From contig NZ_JABEKU010000001.1 of assembly GCF_013283665.1 (NCBI RefSeq), positions 682,001-746,000 of the forward strand: DNA of 64,000 nucleotides, read 5' to 3'. A model generated the notes under the pieces. That model was not told the DNA's origin and did not search any database. It saw only the letters and a list, made by a program, of their open reading frames with translations. The position numbers and the translations under genes are program-made. Origin of the DNA: Ensifer sesbaniae (lineage in GTDB: Bacteria; Pseudomonadota; Alphaproteobacteria; Rhizobiales; Rhizobiaceae). Of this stretch, positions 1 through 7,005 are shown one piece after another; the stretch's first letter is position 1, and each line of letters begins with the position of its first letter.

Positions 1-171
1 GCTTATCGGGATCTCGAACACCTCTATCAAGTGCTACGAAAGCAGCGGGAAGCCGAATTGAGGGCAGCACGAGCAAAGCCGGCGCCCAGACGCAAGCCGG
101 CAAAGAGAAAGACCGCGAGGGTAAAACGACGTGACGAGGAAGGCTGGCAGCGAAAAGAGAAAGGTGGCTAA
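1..171 (+). CDS. C-terminal fragment of a basic hypothetical protein
   Basis: The window opens inside an open frame whose last 56 codons end in TAA at 169-171. The visible tail is very rich in Lys, Arg and Ala (for example RKPAKRKTARVKRR), as in disordered nucleic-acid-binding C-termini. No domain can be recognised from this fragment. It lies outside the prophage, on the host side downstream of the original tRNA-Thr gene. The function is unknown. Confidence 0.45.
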   Translation, partial: AYRDLEHLYQVLRKQREAELRAARAKPAPRRKPAKRKTARVKRRDEEGWQRKEKGG

Positions 172-202
172 AAAGGTGGATTGAGAAAACTGGTAATGGT
201 CT

Positions 203-225
203 AACGATTTGAAATCGTTGTGTTT
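203..225 (+). terminator. weak AT-rich hairpin after the partial gene
   Basis: Arms AACGAT and ATCGTT around a TTGAA loop are followed by GTGTTTT, 30 bases after the stop of the partial gene. It could be a weak terminator for that gene. The stem has only 6 pairs, so this is tentative. Confidence 0.3.
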
Positions 226-231
226 TCCAGA

Positions 232-289
232 AGAAGAATGGTGCCGCTTACGTGACTCGAACACGTGACCCCATCATTACGAATGATGT
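232..289. repeat. attL: 58-bp copy of the 3' end of tRNA-Thr
   Basis: This stretch is identical base for base to 40303-40360. It covers 7 bases beyond the tRNA plus the 3' two thirds of tRNA-Thr(CGU), read on the minus strand, from CCA to the anticodon arm. The sequence diverges right after it (AAAACGG instead of GCTCTAC), so the 5' third of a tRNA is missing and this copy cannot be a working tRNA. The integrase gene starts 160 bases inside it. It marks the left end of the prophage. Confidence 0.95.
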
Positions 290-418
290 AAAACGGCCTT
301 TCAATACCAATCAATGGCAATCATTCAGCTCTCTTGTGTTCCTTGGAAATCAGGGTCTTGGCTGTGTTTGACGGGTTGTGATAACACCACTTCCTATCAG
401 TGCCAGCCACCGAATTCT

Positions 419-436
419 GTTACCCCATGTTACCCT
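419..436 (+). promoter_or_regulatory. candidate integrase arm-type sites, left pair
   Basis: Two same-orientation repeats, GTTACCCC (419-426) and GTTACCCT (429-436), sit just before the integrase start. A matching pair lies beside the right attachment site (40233-40252). Paired short repeats on both sides of the att core are what arm-binding domains of P4-type integrases recognise. The assignment is inferred from position and repetition only. Confidence 0.45.
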
Positions 437-449
437 AAAGAAAGCTCCG

Positions 450-1730
450 ATGGCAAAGTCGGTCCTCAACCAGAAGAAACTCGAAGCAATCGCAAAATCG
501 GCCGCAGCGAAGGGCTACAGCATCAGGACGGAAATTCCCGATGCCGGGCAGCCAGGGCTCTATCTTGTTGTTCAGCCCAGCGGCGCGATGAGTTGGGCTT
601 TCCGGTATCGCCATGCTGGCCGACCGCGGAAATTGACAATCGGACCATTCGTGCTCGGCGAAGACGCGACCTTCACGTTAGCGAAGGCCAGGGAAAAGGC
701 CCAGGAAGCATCTCGCATTGTCTCGGACGGCAGAGACCCTGCCGAGGTGCGCGAGGAGGAGAAGGCCCAGGCGCCAGAGCCGGTGAACGTGGATCTTGTA
801 GGTGACGTTCTCGACGAGTTTGTAAAGCGTCACGTGAAGAAGAAGAACCGCGAGAGCACACAGACAAATACCATCTCGTTTATCGACAAGCGCATTCGAC
901 CCGGGTGGAAGGACAGAGACATCCGAACAATCACCAAGCGCGACGTCGTGAAGCTGCTGGATGATATCGCGGACTCAGGAGCCCCGGAATCTGCGGCGCG
1001 GGTGCGCGCCATTCTAAGCAAGTTTTTCAATTGGGCTGTTGATCGTGACATTGTGGACGCTTCGCCCGTTCCCAAGGGCTCGACAGCCAAGCAGGGCGCC
1101 AGCCGGGAACGCGTTCTGACAGACCGGGAGATCAGGCTGGTGTGGCTCGCCTGCGAAAAGGTCGGATGGCCCTTCGGTCCACTCGTCAAATTGTTACTGC
1201 TGACGGCGCAGCGTCGTAACGAGCTCGCGCACGCTCCCAAGGCCGAGTTCGAACTTACCGGCAATGATCAACTCTGGACTATCCCGCCGGAGCGCTCCAA
1301 GAACGGGAAGGAGCATCTCGTCCCTCTGTCTTCGCTCGTACTGGAGGTGATCGCTGGATTGCCAAAGGTCGGCGAAACGTACTTGTTCTCAACGACCGGA
1401 GAGACGCCTGTCAGTGGCTTTTCGAGGGGTAAGAAGGCGATCGATCGCGAGATGTTGGCGATAGCCCATAAAGAGGCCGCAGCCGCTGGGCTGAAACCTG
1501 AAGACGTAAAGCTGGATGGGTGGACGCTGCACGATTTGCGCCGCACTGCTGCTAGTGGCATGGCCAGGCTAGGGATCCCGGTGCACGTTGTCGAGGCGGT
1601 GCTGAACCATCAAAGTGGAACGATTAAAGGCGTTGCCAAGATCTACAACCGCTATGAGTACTCGGACGAGAAGAGGCTTGCTCTGGCGGACTGGGCAGAG
1701 CAGGTGAAGCTTATCGCGGCACGTTCCTAG
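450..1730 (+). CDS. int: tyrosine site-specific integrase, P4 family
   Basis: This 426-residue enzyme catalyses recombination between attP and the tRNA-Thr attB. Residues 1-100 resemble the DUF4102 arm-binding domain, 110-200 the core-binding SAM-like domain, and 220-420 the catalytic domain. The catalytic set is visible: R255 in TAQRRNEL, H361 and R364 in LHDLRRT, H387 in LNHQ, and the probable nucleophile Y399 in KIYNR. The start at 450 gives the family N-terminus MAKSVLNQKK; an upstream in-frame ATG at 378 would add 24 non-conserved residues. Its place beside attL and the tRNA target agree with this role. Confidence 0.95.
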   Translation: MAKSVLNQKKLEAIAKSAAAKGYSIRTEIPDAGQPGLYLVVQPSGAMSWAFRYRHAGRPRKLTIGPFVLGEDATFTLAKAREKAQEASRIVSDGRDPAEVREEEKAQAPEPVNVDLVGDVLDEFVKRHVKKKNRESTQTNTISFIDKRIRPGWKDRDIRTITKRDVVKLLDDIADSGAPESAARVRAILSKFFNWAVDRDIVDASPVPKGSTAKQGASRERVLTDREIRLVWLACEKVGWPFGPLVKLLLLTAQRRNELAHAPKAEFELTGNDQLWTIPPERSKNGKEHLVPLSSLVLEVIAGLPKVGETYLFSTTGETPVSGFSRGKKAIDREMLAIAHKEAAAAGLKPEDVKLDGWTLHDLRRTAASGMARLGIPVHVVEAVLNHQSGTIKGVAKIYNRYEYSDEKRLALADWAEQVKLIAARS

Positions 1731-1742
1731 AGATGATCAGCT

Positions 1743-2471
1743 TCAGACGTCGCCATCTGACTCGTCTTGTGTTCGGGCCGCCTGCTGCTTGCGTCGTTCG
1801 GCGAGATAGACATCCCGCTCTTGCTCGCGCTTCTCAATTTCCTCTTTCTTCGCCTTCGCGCTGTCGAGCCAACGATTGACTTCTTCGTGCGCCGCTTGTT
1901 GCGCCAGATCTAGGTCAGGACTGCGCCTTATGATGGCCTCCATCCGGTTCTGGAGTTCGACAAAATCGACCCCCTGCAATCGTTTTCTTTCTTCCCGCTT
2001 GTTCTGTCGCGCCACCCTGAAGGCTTCAGAAGTCTCCTGTATCCGGATGCGGTCTTGACGTAACTGGTCAACCACCTCATCGAGTGGTCTTCTGGAGCGC
2101 ATTTCCAGCGTCGTTCCTAGGATAAGGTCAAGGTCAATGTTAATCTCACCGATCTGGTCGAAAATCTCCTCAGAATAAAACTCGGCCGACTCTGCTAGTC
2201 GATCGGTCATTCTGCTGCGTTTGTTGCTGAATCCAGTTTTCGCCGTTTCGACCTGTTTTAAGAATCTCGTTGCCAAAAAATCAAGATTTCTGAGCTTCCG
2301 AGCGATACTAGATGCGCGCTCATCGGTAAGTAAGGCTAATTGGCACATCCGGCGAATGACTTCCGCCCTCGACTTGAATCCGTGGTGTTCCGCCCATTCA
2401 TCAAGCGTCTTTGCTTCGGATTCGGAGAGCATCATTTGAAATTTGATGGTCTTTAGTTCTCCGCGAGCCAT
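1743..2471 (-). CDS. ribbon-helix-helix-type coiled-coil protein
   Basis: The predicted product has 242 residues. The N-terminal 45 residues (IKFQMMLSESEAKTLDEWAE and the following helix) look like a ribbon-helix-helix DNA-binding fold. The rest is highly charged, helical and probably coiled-coil, ending in a Glu/Lys/Arg-rich tail. The ATG at 2471 has GGGGACA in front; a TTG at 2495 is a less likely start. It is transcribed toward the integrase and diverges from the AlpA-like gene, a position typical of a lysogeny regulator. Family and target are not recognised, so a regulatory role is inferred. Confidence 0.65.
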   Translation of the reverse strand: MARGELKTIKFQMMLSESEAKTLDEWAEHHGFKSRAEVIRRMCQLALLTDERASSIARKLRNLDFLATRFLKQVETAKTGFSNKRSRMTDRLAESAEFYSEEIFDQIGEINIDLDLILGTTLEMRSRRPLDEVVDQLRQDRIRIQETSEAFRVARQNKREERKRLQGVDFVELQNRMEAIIRRSPDLDLAQQAAHEEVNRWLDSAKAKKEEIEKREQERDVYLAERRKQQAARTQDESDGDV

Positions 2472-2579
2472 GCCCTTGTCCCCAAGTTTCGCCAATAAGC
2501 CACCGGCTCGCGCTCATGGTGCTTGCCTTTGATATGGTCGTGATTGTATCTTCTATTACATTGGTGTGGTTCGCAGCGC

Positions 2580-2608
2580 AACTTCCCAAAAACTGATGGA
2601 AGTTTTTT
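2580..2608 (+). terminator. terminator or attenuator before the early operon
   Basis: Arms AACTTCC (2580-2586) and GGAAGTT (2598-2604) are followed by a run of six T (2603-2608), 28 bases upstream of the AlpA-like start. No rightward gene ends just before it, so it may be a leader attenuator for the early operon. Confidence 0.45.
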
Positions 2609-2635
2609 GATCAACCGGACATTCAAGGAGCGAGA

Positions 2636-2839
2636 ATGGAAACTTCAAATACCTCCACCACGTACCTCACAAGCAGCCAGGTCCTAGCACGCTATTCCAT
2701 AGCGCCCATTACCTTCTACCGCTGGCAGAAGAACAAAGTTCTGGGCTTTCCCAAGCCCATGGTCATCAATCGTCGAAAATTTTTCAGGGTGGATGATTTG
2801 ACGGCTTGGGAACGAGAGCGCGCCAAGGTGTCCGCATGA
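2636..2839 (+). CDS. AlpA/Xis-like helix-turn-helix protein
   Basis: A 67-residue protein with a MerR/AlpA-type winged helix: YLTSSQVLARYSI is the recognition-helix region, and TFYRWQKNKVLGFPKP and FFRVDDLTAWE are the classic AlpA pattern. AlpA proteins of this kind act as excisionases or as activators of integrase and excision genes. A strong AAGGAG lies before the ATG. It is the first gene of the rightward early operon and its stop overlaps the next ATG. A role in excision is likely but is not proved by sequence. Confidence 0.85.
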   Translation: METSNTSTTYLTSSQVLARYSIAPITFYRWQKNKVLGFPKPMVINRRKFFRVDDLTAWERERAKVSA

Positions 2840-2967
2840 GTAGGCGCAAACAGAAAAGCGGCAGAGGGCGTGGTTGGCGCCTGGACCCTCTGCCGCTCGA
2901 TCAGATGCCGCTTCGCAGCGGCCCCTCCACACCAACGATAAGGACCGTTGATGCCGCAAGTTTCTAA
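2836..2967 (+). CDS. small basic ORF, overlapping start with AlpA-like gene
   Basis: A 43-codon frame (MSRRKQKSGRGRGWRLDPLP...) starts at an ATGA that overlaps the previous stop and runs into the next gene's start. The overlap style matches the rest of this operon. However, it spans an 11-bp perfect inverted repeat, so the conserved element may be the RNA hairpin rather than the peptide. Confidence 0.35.
   Translation: MSRRKQKSGRGRGWRLDPLPLDQMPLRSGPSTPTIRTVDAASF
2858..2896 (+). repeat. perfect 11-bp inverted repeat in early operon
   Basis: GCGGCAGAGGG (2858-2868) and CCCTCTGCCGC (2886-2896) can form a strong stem with a 17-base loop. There is no T run after it, so it is more likely an attenuator, processing site or protein-binding site than an intrinsic terminator. 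It lies between the AlpA-like and winged-helix genes. Confidence 0.5.
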
Positions 2968-3271
2968 ACCACAGTATTCCCTCCGTGTACAGCGTTTGAA
3001 CAACGGTGAGCCGGAAGGGATGCCGATCACCCTCATCGGCCGAATAGCTTGGATGCTGCAGACGCTGATTGATGCCGGCAAGGCCGGCGTCACCACATTT
3101 GAGAGCCCTGCACCTCGCGTAGGTCATTATCTCTACGCTCTTCGAAAGAAAGGATTTGTGATCTCAACGACTTACGAGCCGCATGCCGGCGTCTTCGCGG
3201 GTTCGCATGGCCGTTTCCGCCTGGAGAGCGAAGTCAAAGTCATTGAAGTCAACGCGAGGACAGCCGCATGA
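2951..3271 (+). CDS. winged-helix domain phage protein
   Basis: A 106-residue protein. Residues 22-70 (GRIAWMLQTLIDAGKAG...HYLYALRKKGFVI) have the helix-turn-helix plus wing layout of small winged-helix proteins that are common at the left end of rhizobial prophages. A TTG directly before the ATG is in frame, but the ATG at 2951 sits at good distance from AAGGAC. The stop overlaps the ATG of the next gene. A DNA-binding role in early control or replication is inferred. Confidence 0.7.
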   Translation: MPQVSKPQYSLRVQRLNNGEPEGMPITLIGRIAWMLQTLIDAGKAGVTTFESPAPRVGHYLYALRKKGFVISTTYEPHAGVFAGSHGRFRLESEVKVIEVNARTAA

Positions 3272-3444
3272 ATGGAGATGTCCAGACTGAGAAAGTGAGG
3301 GTCGCCGCAAGGTGGCTCTCCGAACAAGATCCGGTGCCTCCGCACGTGGTTAATATCCTGAAGGCGAAGTTCGACCTGAAGGCACTGCAGGCTTGTGAAG
3401 CTTGCAAACTCGCTGGTGATTTTAGGCGAGGTGCCGTGGCGTGA
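3268..3444 (+). CDS. small hypothetical early protein (58 aa)
   Basis: This short frame encodes MNGDVQTEKVRVAARWLSEQ and ends RRGAVA. It overlaps the gene before it by ATGA and the gene after it by GTGA. This fits translational coupling through the whole early operon. Residues 10-50 look helical with two cysteines (ACEAC) near the C-terminus. No family was recognised. It is accepted as a gene mainly because both overlaps are exact. Confidence 0.6.
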   Translation: MNGDVQTEKVRVAARWLSEQDPVPPHVVNILKAKFDLKALQACEACKLAGDFRRGAVA

Positions 3445-4226
3445 CGAGAACGAGAAAGACGAAGAAGTCGAAAGACACGAGCCTCGCGACGTGGAAGTTC
3501 GACCTGGAAAACACGGTCAACGCAGATCCACGTCTCGGCCAAGCATGTTTGAAAGTCGTGCGCGCTTACCTCGACTTCATGAGCGACATCCACGCAGCTC
3601 CGTACCTGTCAATCGTGCACCTTAGAGCGCTTACCGCGCTTACAGAACACACGATCATCAAGGCTCGGCGTCAACTCGTGACCGAGGGTTATTTCAGGGA
3701 GTTCGGTAAGACCAGTTCTGGATCAGTCCGATACCAGATTGTAAATACCGGAAAGAACCGCGTTCTCGACCACATCACAATCACTCGTGAAGTCCTCAAG
3801 CAGTTTGAAGCCGACAAAAAAGAGGAGCGCAGGCGGCGTGCTGCTTCCAGCGAGCCCTGCAATTTGCCCACTGCAAGAATTGCAGGGCTGGAGCATGATC
3901 TGCACTGCAGGATTTACAGTGACAGCACTGAAAAAACTGCAGGGAATTACGTAGAGGATACCGTAGAAGGTGTTAGCTATGAAGAGGAGGAACCTCTTTA
4001 CTACACTAATCAGTACGCTCTTGCGTCACTCGGTGACGATGCAACGCAGCCCTTCCCTATACCGGCAAACGATGACGAGGCAGAGAGCATTTTGGACGCG
4101 ATTTGCGCCGATGTGCGGCATGCCGGCGTTGTCAGGCGCACCCTGAAGCTATTCCTAATGGGCGGAACTCTCTCGCGGCAAAGAGCAATGAGCATTTTGG
4201 GCGGCGATGCGAGGACCGCGGCATGA
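3441..4226 (+). CDS. winged-helix replication-initiator candidate
   Basis: A 261-residue protein that starts at GTG 3441, coupled to the previous stop. Residues 20-110 hold a helix-turn-helix (LRALTALTEHTIIKARRQL then VTEGYFREFGKT) like the N-terminal DNA-binding domains of lambda O-type and related phage replication proteins. The middle (about 130-200) is polar and probably flexible; the C-terminal 50 residues form a separate helical unit. The gene carries a cluster of CTGCA repeats in that middle part, the layout of phage origins nested in their initiator gene. No helicase or loader gene follows, so the host DnaB would have to be recruited. Confidence 0.55.
   Translation: MTRTRKTKKSKDTSLATWKFDLENTVNADPRLGQACLKVVRAYLDFMSDIHAAPYLSIVHLRALTALTEHTIIKARRQLVTEGYFREFGKTSSGSVRYQIVNTGKNRVLDHITITREVLKQFEADKKEERRRRAASSEPCNLPTARIAGLEHDLHCRIYSDSTEKTAGNYVEDTVEGVSYEEEEPLYYTNQYALASLGDDATQPFPIPANDDEAESILDAICADVRHAGVVRRTLKLFLMGGTLSRQRAMSILGGDARTAA
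3854..3949 (+). other. candidate origin of replication: CTGCA repeat cluster
   Basis: Within 96 bases there is a perfect inverted repeat GCCCTGCAATT (3854-3864) / AATTGCAGGGC (3878-3888), ACTGCAAGAATT at 3870-3881 between its arms, and two more CTGCAGG units (3905-3911 and 3937-3943, the latter continuing GAATT). They lie in the poorly structured middle of the replication-initiator candidate, as lambda iterons lie inside gene O. Function is inferred from repetition and place. Confidence 0.45.
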
Positions 4227-4470
4227 GCGAAACGCAGATCATTGTCTTTCCCCTTACTCGGCGGATTGGAAAAATTCGGTCGGTCGCGGCGACCCTGAGG
4301 GGGATGAAGACTCAAAAATGGCGCGCGCGTATCGGGTGCAGATCACCGCGGGTCTACTCAACAACCTCGCCAAACTCGGCATCGCCGCCATCGACCAGCA
4401 CGAGCCCATTTTGAAATTTTGGCAGGCTGTCCGTGACGAGATTGCCAAGAACCTTGAAGGTGCAGCATGA
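4223..4470 (+). pseudogene. DUF6074-like gene with a -1 frameshift
   Basis: The first part, MSETQIIVFPLTRRIGKIRS to about codon 33, is the typical N-terminus of small rhizobial DUF6074-like proteins. The matching second half (YRVQITAGLLNNLAKLGIAA to DEIAKNLEGAA) is found one frame away. The switch falls at about 4313-4334, where an A5 run and a (GC)4 run lie side by side. The start overlaps the previous stop in ATGA style. The stop at 4468-4470 overlaps the next ATG in the second frame, so the ancestral gene spanned both frames. It may be a true mutation, a sequencing error or ribosomal slippage on the A run. Confidence 0.65.
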
Positions 4471-4760
4471 CGATAGCTGAACGCAAAGCGCGCGTAGCGC
4501 ATGATCGCGAGAACCCTTGGCGGCCGATGCACGAAGCTAAGGCAGATGGTCTCATCTGCAATCTGCTCTTCGATGACATGGCGGGGCACCACTCGCCCGA
4601 AGACGTGAACTACTTCCTCGATACCGACGGTCATTGGTACCGCATCGATCCTCCGGAGAGGATTTGGCAGAAACCCATGAATTGGCGCCCCGCTTACGTC
4701 CGCATGACGCCGGAGCGTAGGGCCCTCATCAAGAAGCGCAGCGAGGTCTCCGATGACTAA
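4467..4760 (+). CDS. hypothetical phage early protein (97 aa)
   Basis: A 97-residue protein with many Trp, His and Arg residues (ENPWRPMHEAKADG, DGHWYRIDPPERIWQKPMNW). It starts in an ATGA overlap with the gene before and ends inside the start of the RNase HI gene, so it belongs to the coupled early operon. No domain was recognised. Confidence 0.65.
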   Translation: MTIAERKARVAHDRENPWRPMHEAKADGLICNLLFDDMAGHHSPEDVNYFLDTDGHWYRIDPPERIWQKPMNWRPAYVRMTPERRALIKKRSEVSDD

Positions 4761-5355
4761 ATGGCGGAAGTTCAAGAAATCTCGCCCAGCAGCCGCACCA
4801 GCCTATGAGATAGACCACGCGGCCTTTGCGTCAGGTCTCCACGTGTTTGCAGATGGCGCATGTGAGCCTAACCCCGGCCCCGGTGGCTGGGGCGTGGCGG
4901 TCTTCAGGGACGGCATAGAGTTGTATTCGGAACGTGGCGGGGACGCCGACACTACAAACAACCGGATGGAACTTACAGGGCTCCTGAAGGGCATCGGGGC
5001 TGCGAAGGCGCTGAATGGGCCGGTGACCATCTGGTGCGACAGTATGTATTGCGTCAAAGGAGCTAACGAGTGGCGCCACGGCTGGAAAAAGAACGGGTGG
5101 CAGCGCGGCGGCCCTAATGCTGATCCGAAGAACCGAATCCTCCTCAATGCCGAGCTGTGGCGGTCGATCGATGCAGCTCTCTCGGGCTCTGATCAGATCA
5201 CTATCCGCTGGTGCAAGGGACACGCAGGCATCGCCGGTAATGAACGCGCGGATGAGTTGTCGAATATGGGGATGGCACTTGCGTGCGGCCAAGCTTCCCA
5301 GGACGGCCTGCCTTTCGATTTCCTGACCGCTGAGTACCGTCAACTTCTGGCCTGA
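4753..5355 (+). CDS. rnhA: ribonuclease HI
   Basis: A 200-residue type 1 RNase H, which degrades RNA in RNA:DNA hybrids. The catalytic carboxylates are visible: D34 (FADGACEPNPGPGGWG), E73 (NNRMEL), D96 (WCDSMY) and D177 (NERADELS), with H167 in KGHAG. It is longer than E. coli RNase HI (155 aa) by an N-terminal basic stretch and a short C-terminal tail. Its place directly after the replication-initiator candidate suggests a role in primer removal or origin transcript processing during phage replication. Confidence 0.93.
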   Translation: MTKWRKFKKSRPAAAPAYEIDHAAFASGLHVFADGACEPNPGPGGWGVAVFRDGIELYSERGGDADTTNNRMELTGLLKGIGAAKALNGPVTIWCDSMYCVKGANEWRHGWKKNGWQRGGPNADPKNRILLNAELWRSIDAALSGSDQITIRWCKGHAGIAGNERADELSNMGMALACGQASQDGLPFDFLTAEYRQLLA

Positions 5356-5368
5356 AAGGACCCAACGC

Positions 5369-5851
5369 TTGAAGCAAACATCATCAGCACAGAAGTTGCG
5401 TGCCCCTGGCTTCGACGGAACGCAGGTTAGCAAGGTATCAGTGCGCGTGTCGTCGAACCGGACGACCAAGCAGAGCGTGCGAGCGCTGCCAGGTACCTTC
5501 GAGTGGCGATACGGCCGGGGAGGGCCTGGGATGTACCTCTATCATGCAGGCTCCCACTACGCCCGGCTATGGGAGCAGGCGGGTACCGCGTCGGCGTCGT
5601 CGCCTGATCTTAACGGAGCTATCGGCGCCGGCTGGAAGGGCATCCCCGAGAAGCGTCTCGAAGCCATGGAGGAGTTGAAGGGCGCTGTCGCCGTTCTCGG
5701 AGCGCTCGTATCCGCCCGTTTGACTGCCTACTGCGCTCAGGGCCTCACGGCCAAGCAGATCGGCATAAAGTTTGAGATCAGCGAACGGGACGTGGCTCCG
5801 GTTTTGGAACAGGATCTGGTCGCATGCGCCAAGTGCTTTGGGTACAAGTAA
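5369..5851 (+). CDS. hypothetical protein; possible late regulator
   Basis: A 160-residue protein with a TTG start behind AAAGGACC. The central part (GMYLYHAGSHYARLWEQAG) is not recognised. The C-terminal 45 residues (GLTAKQIGIKFEISERDVAP) look like a helix-turn-helix. It is the last gene of the early operon. It is followed at once by a promoter and a terminator, the place where lambdoid phages keep antiterminator Q. A late-control role is a hypothesis from position; no Q family signature was seen. Confidence 0.55.
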   Translation: MKQTSSAQKLRAPGFDGTQVSKVSVRVSSNRTTKQSVRALPGTFEWRYGRGGPGMYLYHAGSHYARLWEQAGTASASSPDLNGAIGAGWKGIPEKRLEAMEELKGAVAVLGALVSARLTAYCAQGLTAKQIGIKFEISERDVAPVLEQDLVACAKCFGYK

Positions 5852-5871
5852 TGTTTCGTACCCGAAATGAA

Positions 5872-5901
5872 TTGACTTTCCACGCGAAACCCCGGTAGAG
5901 T
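5872..5901 (+). promoter_or_regulatory. sigma70-like promoter TTGACT-18-TAGAGT
   Basis: TTGACT (5872-5877) and TAGAGT (5896-5901) are separated by 18 bases. Transcription would start near 5908 and meet the hairpin at 5941-5960 after only about 30-50 bases. This would give a short RNA unless the terminator is passed. Confidence 0.45.
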
Positions 5902-5940
5902 CTTTCCAACGTCGGAACTGTGACCGGACGCCGCCAAAAC

Positions 5941-5965
5941 ACCCGCCAGCAAAGGCGGGTTTTCT
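5941..5965 (+). terminator. intrinsic terminator
   Basis: ACCCGCC (5941-5947) and GGCGGGT (5954-5960) pair around AGCAAA and are followed by TTTCTGTTT. It lies between the rightward early operon and the leftward RES gene, and could serve both. Confidence 0.75.
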
Positions 5966-5998
5966 GTTTGGTGATTTGAGGGGGACGTAGAGCCGGGA

Positions 5999-6973
5999 TT
6001 ATCCGTGCAGTGGGGGAGCACTGGGCAAAGATACGTTCGGAAAGTAGTCCCGGTGCATAGGGCCCCCCAGCCTCTCGTAGATGAATTTGCCGTCCATCAA
6101 TCGGCAAACCGCAACAATAGAATCTGCACCATCCCGCCGTCGATAAACCATGCCCCCCACTAGATCGAGACACTCTGTTGACTGTTTAGGTCGGAACACA
6201 ACGTTCCACTGTTGCCGGTCTTGAACAGACGGAAAGCACCATGCGTCCTGCCCGGGAAGGTCGAAGTAGTCCTTGGCGATATGCTCGGAGACACGGTAAC
6301 GGTGCTCCATGCCCTTCGGTACATCTCTGCTGAACTCCGCGTACAAAAAGTCCTCTACCAAGTTGATTTTTGCAAGTTCGTCCGAGGAGTATCCAGGTTG
6401 CATCTCGGTGAACCCGAAACTGGTGGCCGTTAAGGGGCGTTGCGTTACAAATTCGAATACGATTGCATACTCGTTCTGAGGTAAGCGTATCTCGTTCAGA
6501 GTGGTGAGTGGGTGTCCCAAAGTAGAATAGAACAACGGCTCGCCTGCTTTGTGAAGCCGTCCCGCAGATTTCACATATTTTGCTTCGGGCGCCCAAGCAT
6601 CTGTACTGATTTTGCCACAACTGAAAGGGATGTGATGTTCGCCTGGCTCCGCCGACCTGGCACGAAACAGCCTCGCGCCGGCAGGAATCGTCACTGAATG
6701 TCGAGTCAAGGTCGCTCTCCTCGTTCCGCCCGTCAGAACGTCGAGAATGCTGTCCTGCAGATCTCTATCGCTGATGGACTTGATGTCCAAAGAGCCAAAG
6801 GCTTGTATTTTTTGCAGAATTGTTGAGCAATCGATTTGAGCCAACAACGCCTTGTGATTGCTCAAAATATCCAGGGGCAACGCAGGACTCCAAGTTTTGT
6901 AGGGTTGGATGTCGAGAGTAGAAGCAAATCCCTCTGACTGGAAGCTTGGCGCAAGCGCGACCACCCACTGCAC
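5999..6973 (-). CDS. stand-alone RES-domain protein (putative NAD+-consuming toxin)
   Basis: The predicted product has 324 residues starting at GTG 6973; the start is uncertain because no clear ribosome site is seen. The C-terminal 230 residues carry RES features: LFRARS near residue 101, then SAGRLHKAGEPLFYST and LTTLNEIRLP, the conserved Arg, GR-x-G-x-x-LFY and Glu pattern. RES toxins of RES-Xre modules degrade NAD+. The first 95 residues are unique. No Xre antitoxin lies beside it and it is transcribed against the phage operons. It therefore looks like a moron, possibly for superinfection exclusion. Activity is inferred. Confidence 0.7.
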   Translation of the reverse strand: MQWVVALAPSFQSEGFASTLDIQPYKTWSPALPLDILSNHKALLAQIDCSTILQKIQAFGSLDIKSISDRDLQDSILDVLTGGTRRATLTRHSVTIPAGARLFRARSAEPGEHHIPFSCGKISTDAWAPEAKYVKSAGRLHKAGEPLFYSTLGHPLTTLNEIRLPQNEYAIVFEFVTQRPLTATSFGFTEMQPGYSSDELAKINLVEDFLYAEFSRDVPKGMEHRYRVSEHIAKDYFDLPGQDAWCFPSVQDRQQWNVVFRPKQSTECLDLVGGMVYRRRDGADSIVAVCRLMDGKFIYERLGGPMHRDYFPNVSLPSAPPLHG

Positions 6974-7005
6974 CTAGGCAGTGTGGCGGCCGCGGGACGA
7001 GGCCG

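Noticed and set aside
239..289. A second tRNA-Thr gene at the left end
   Set aside because: Only the 3' two thirds match; the 5' acceptor strand and D arm are missing, so it is an attachment-site remnant.
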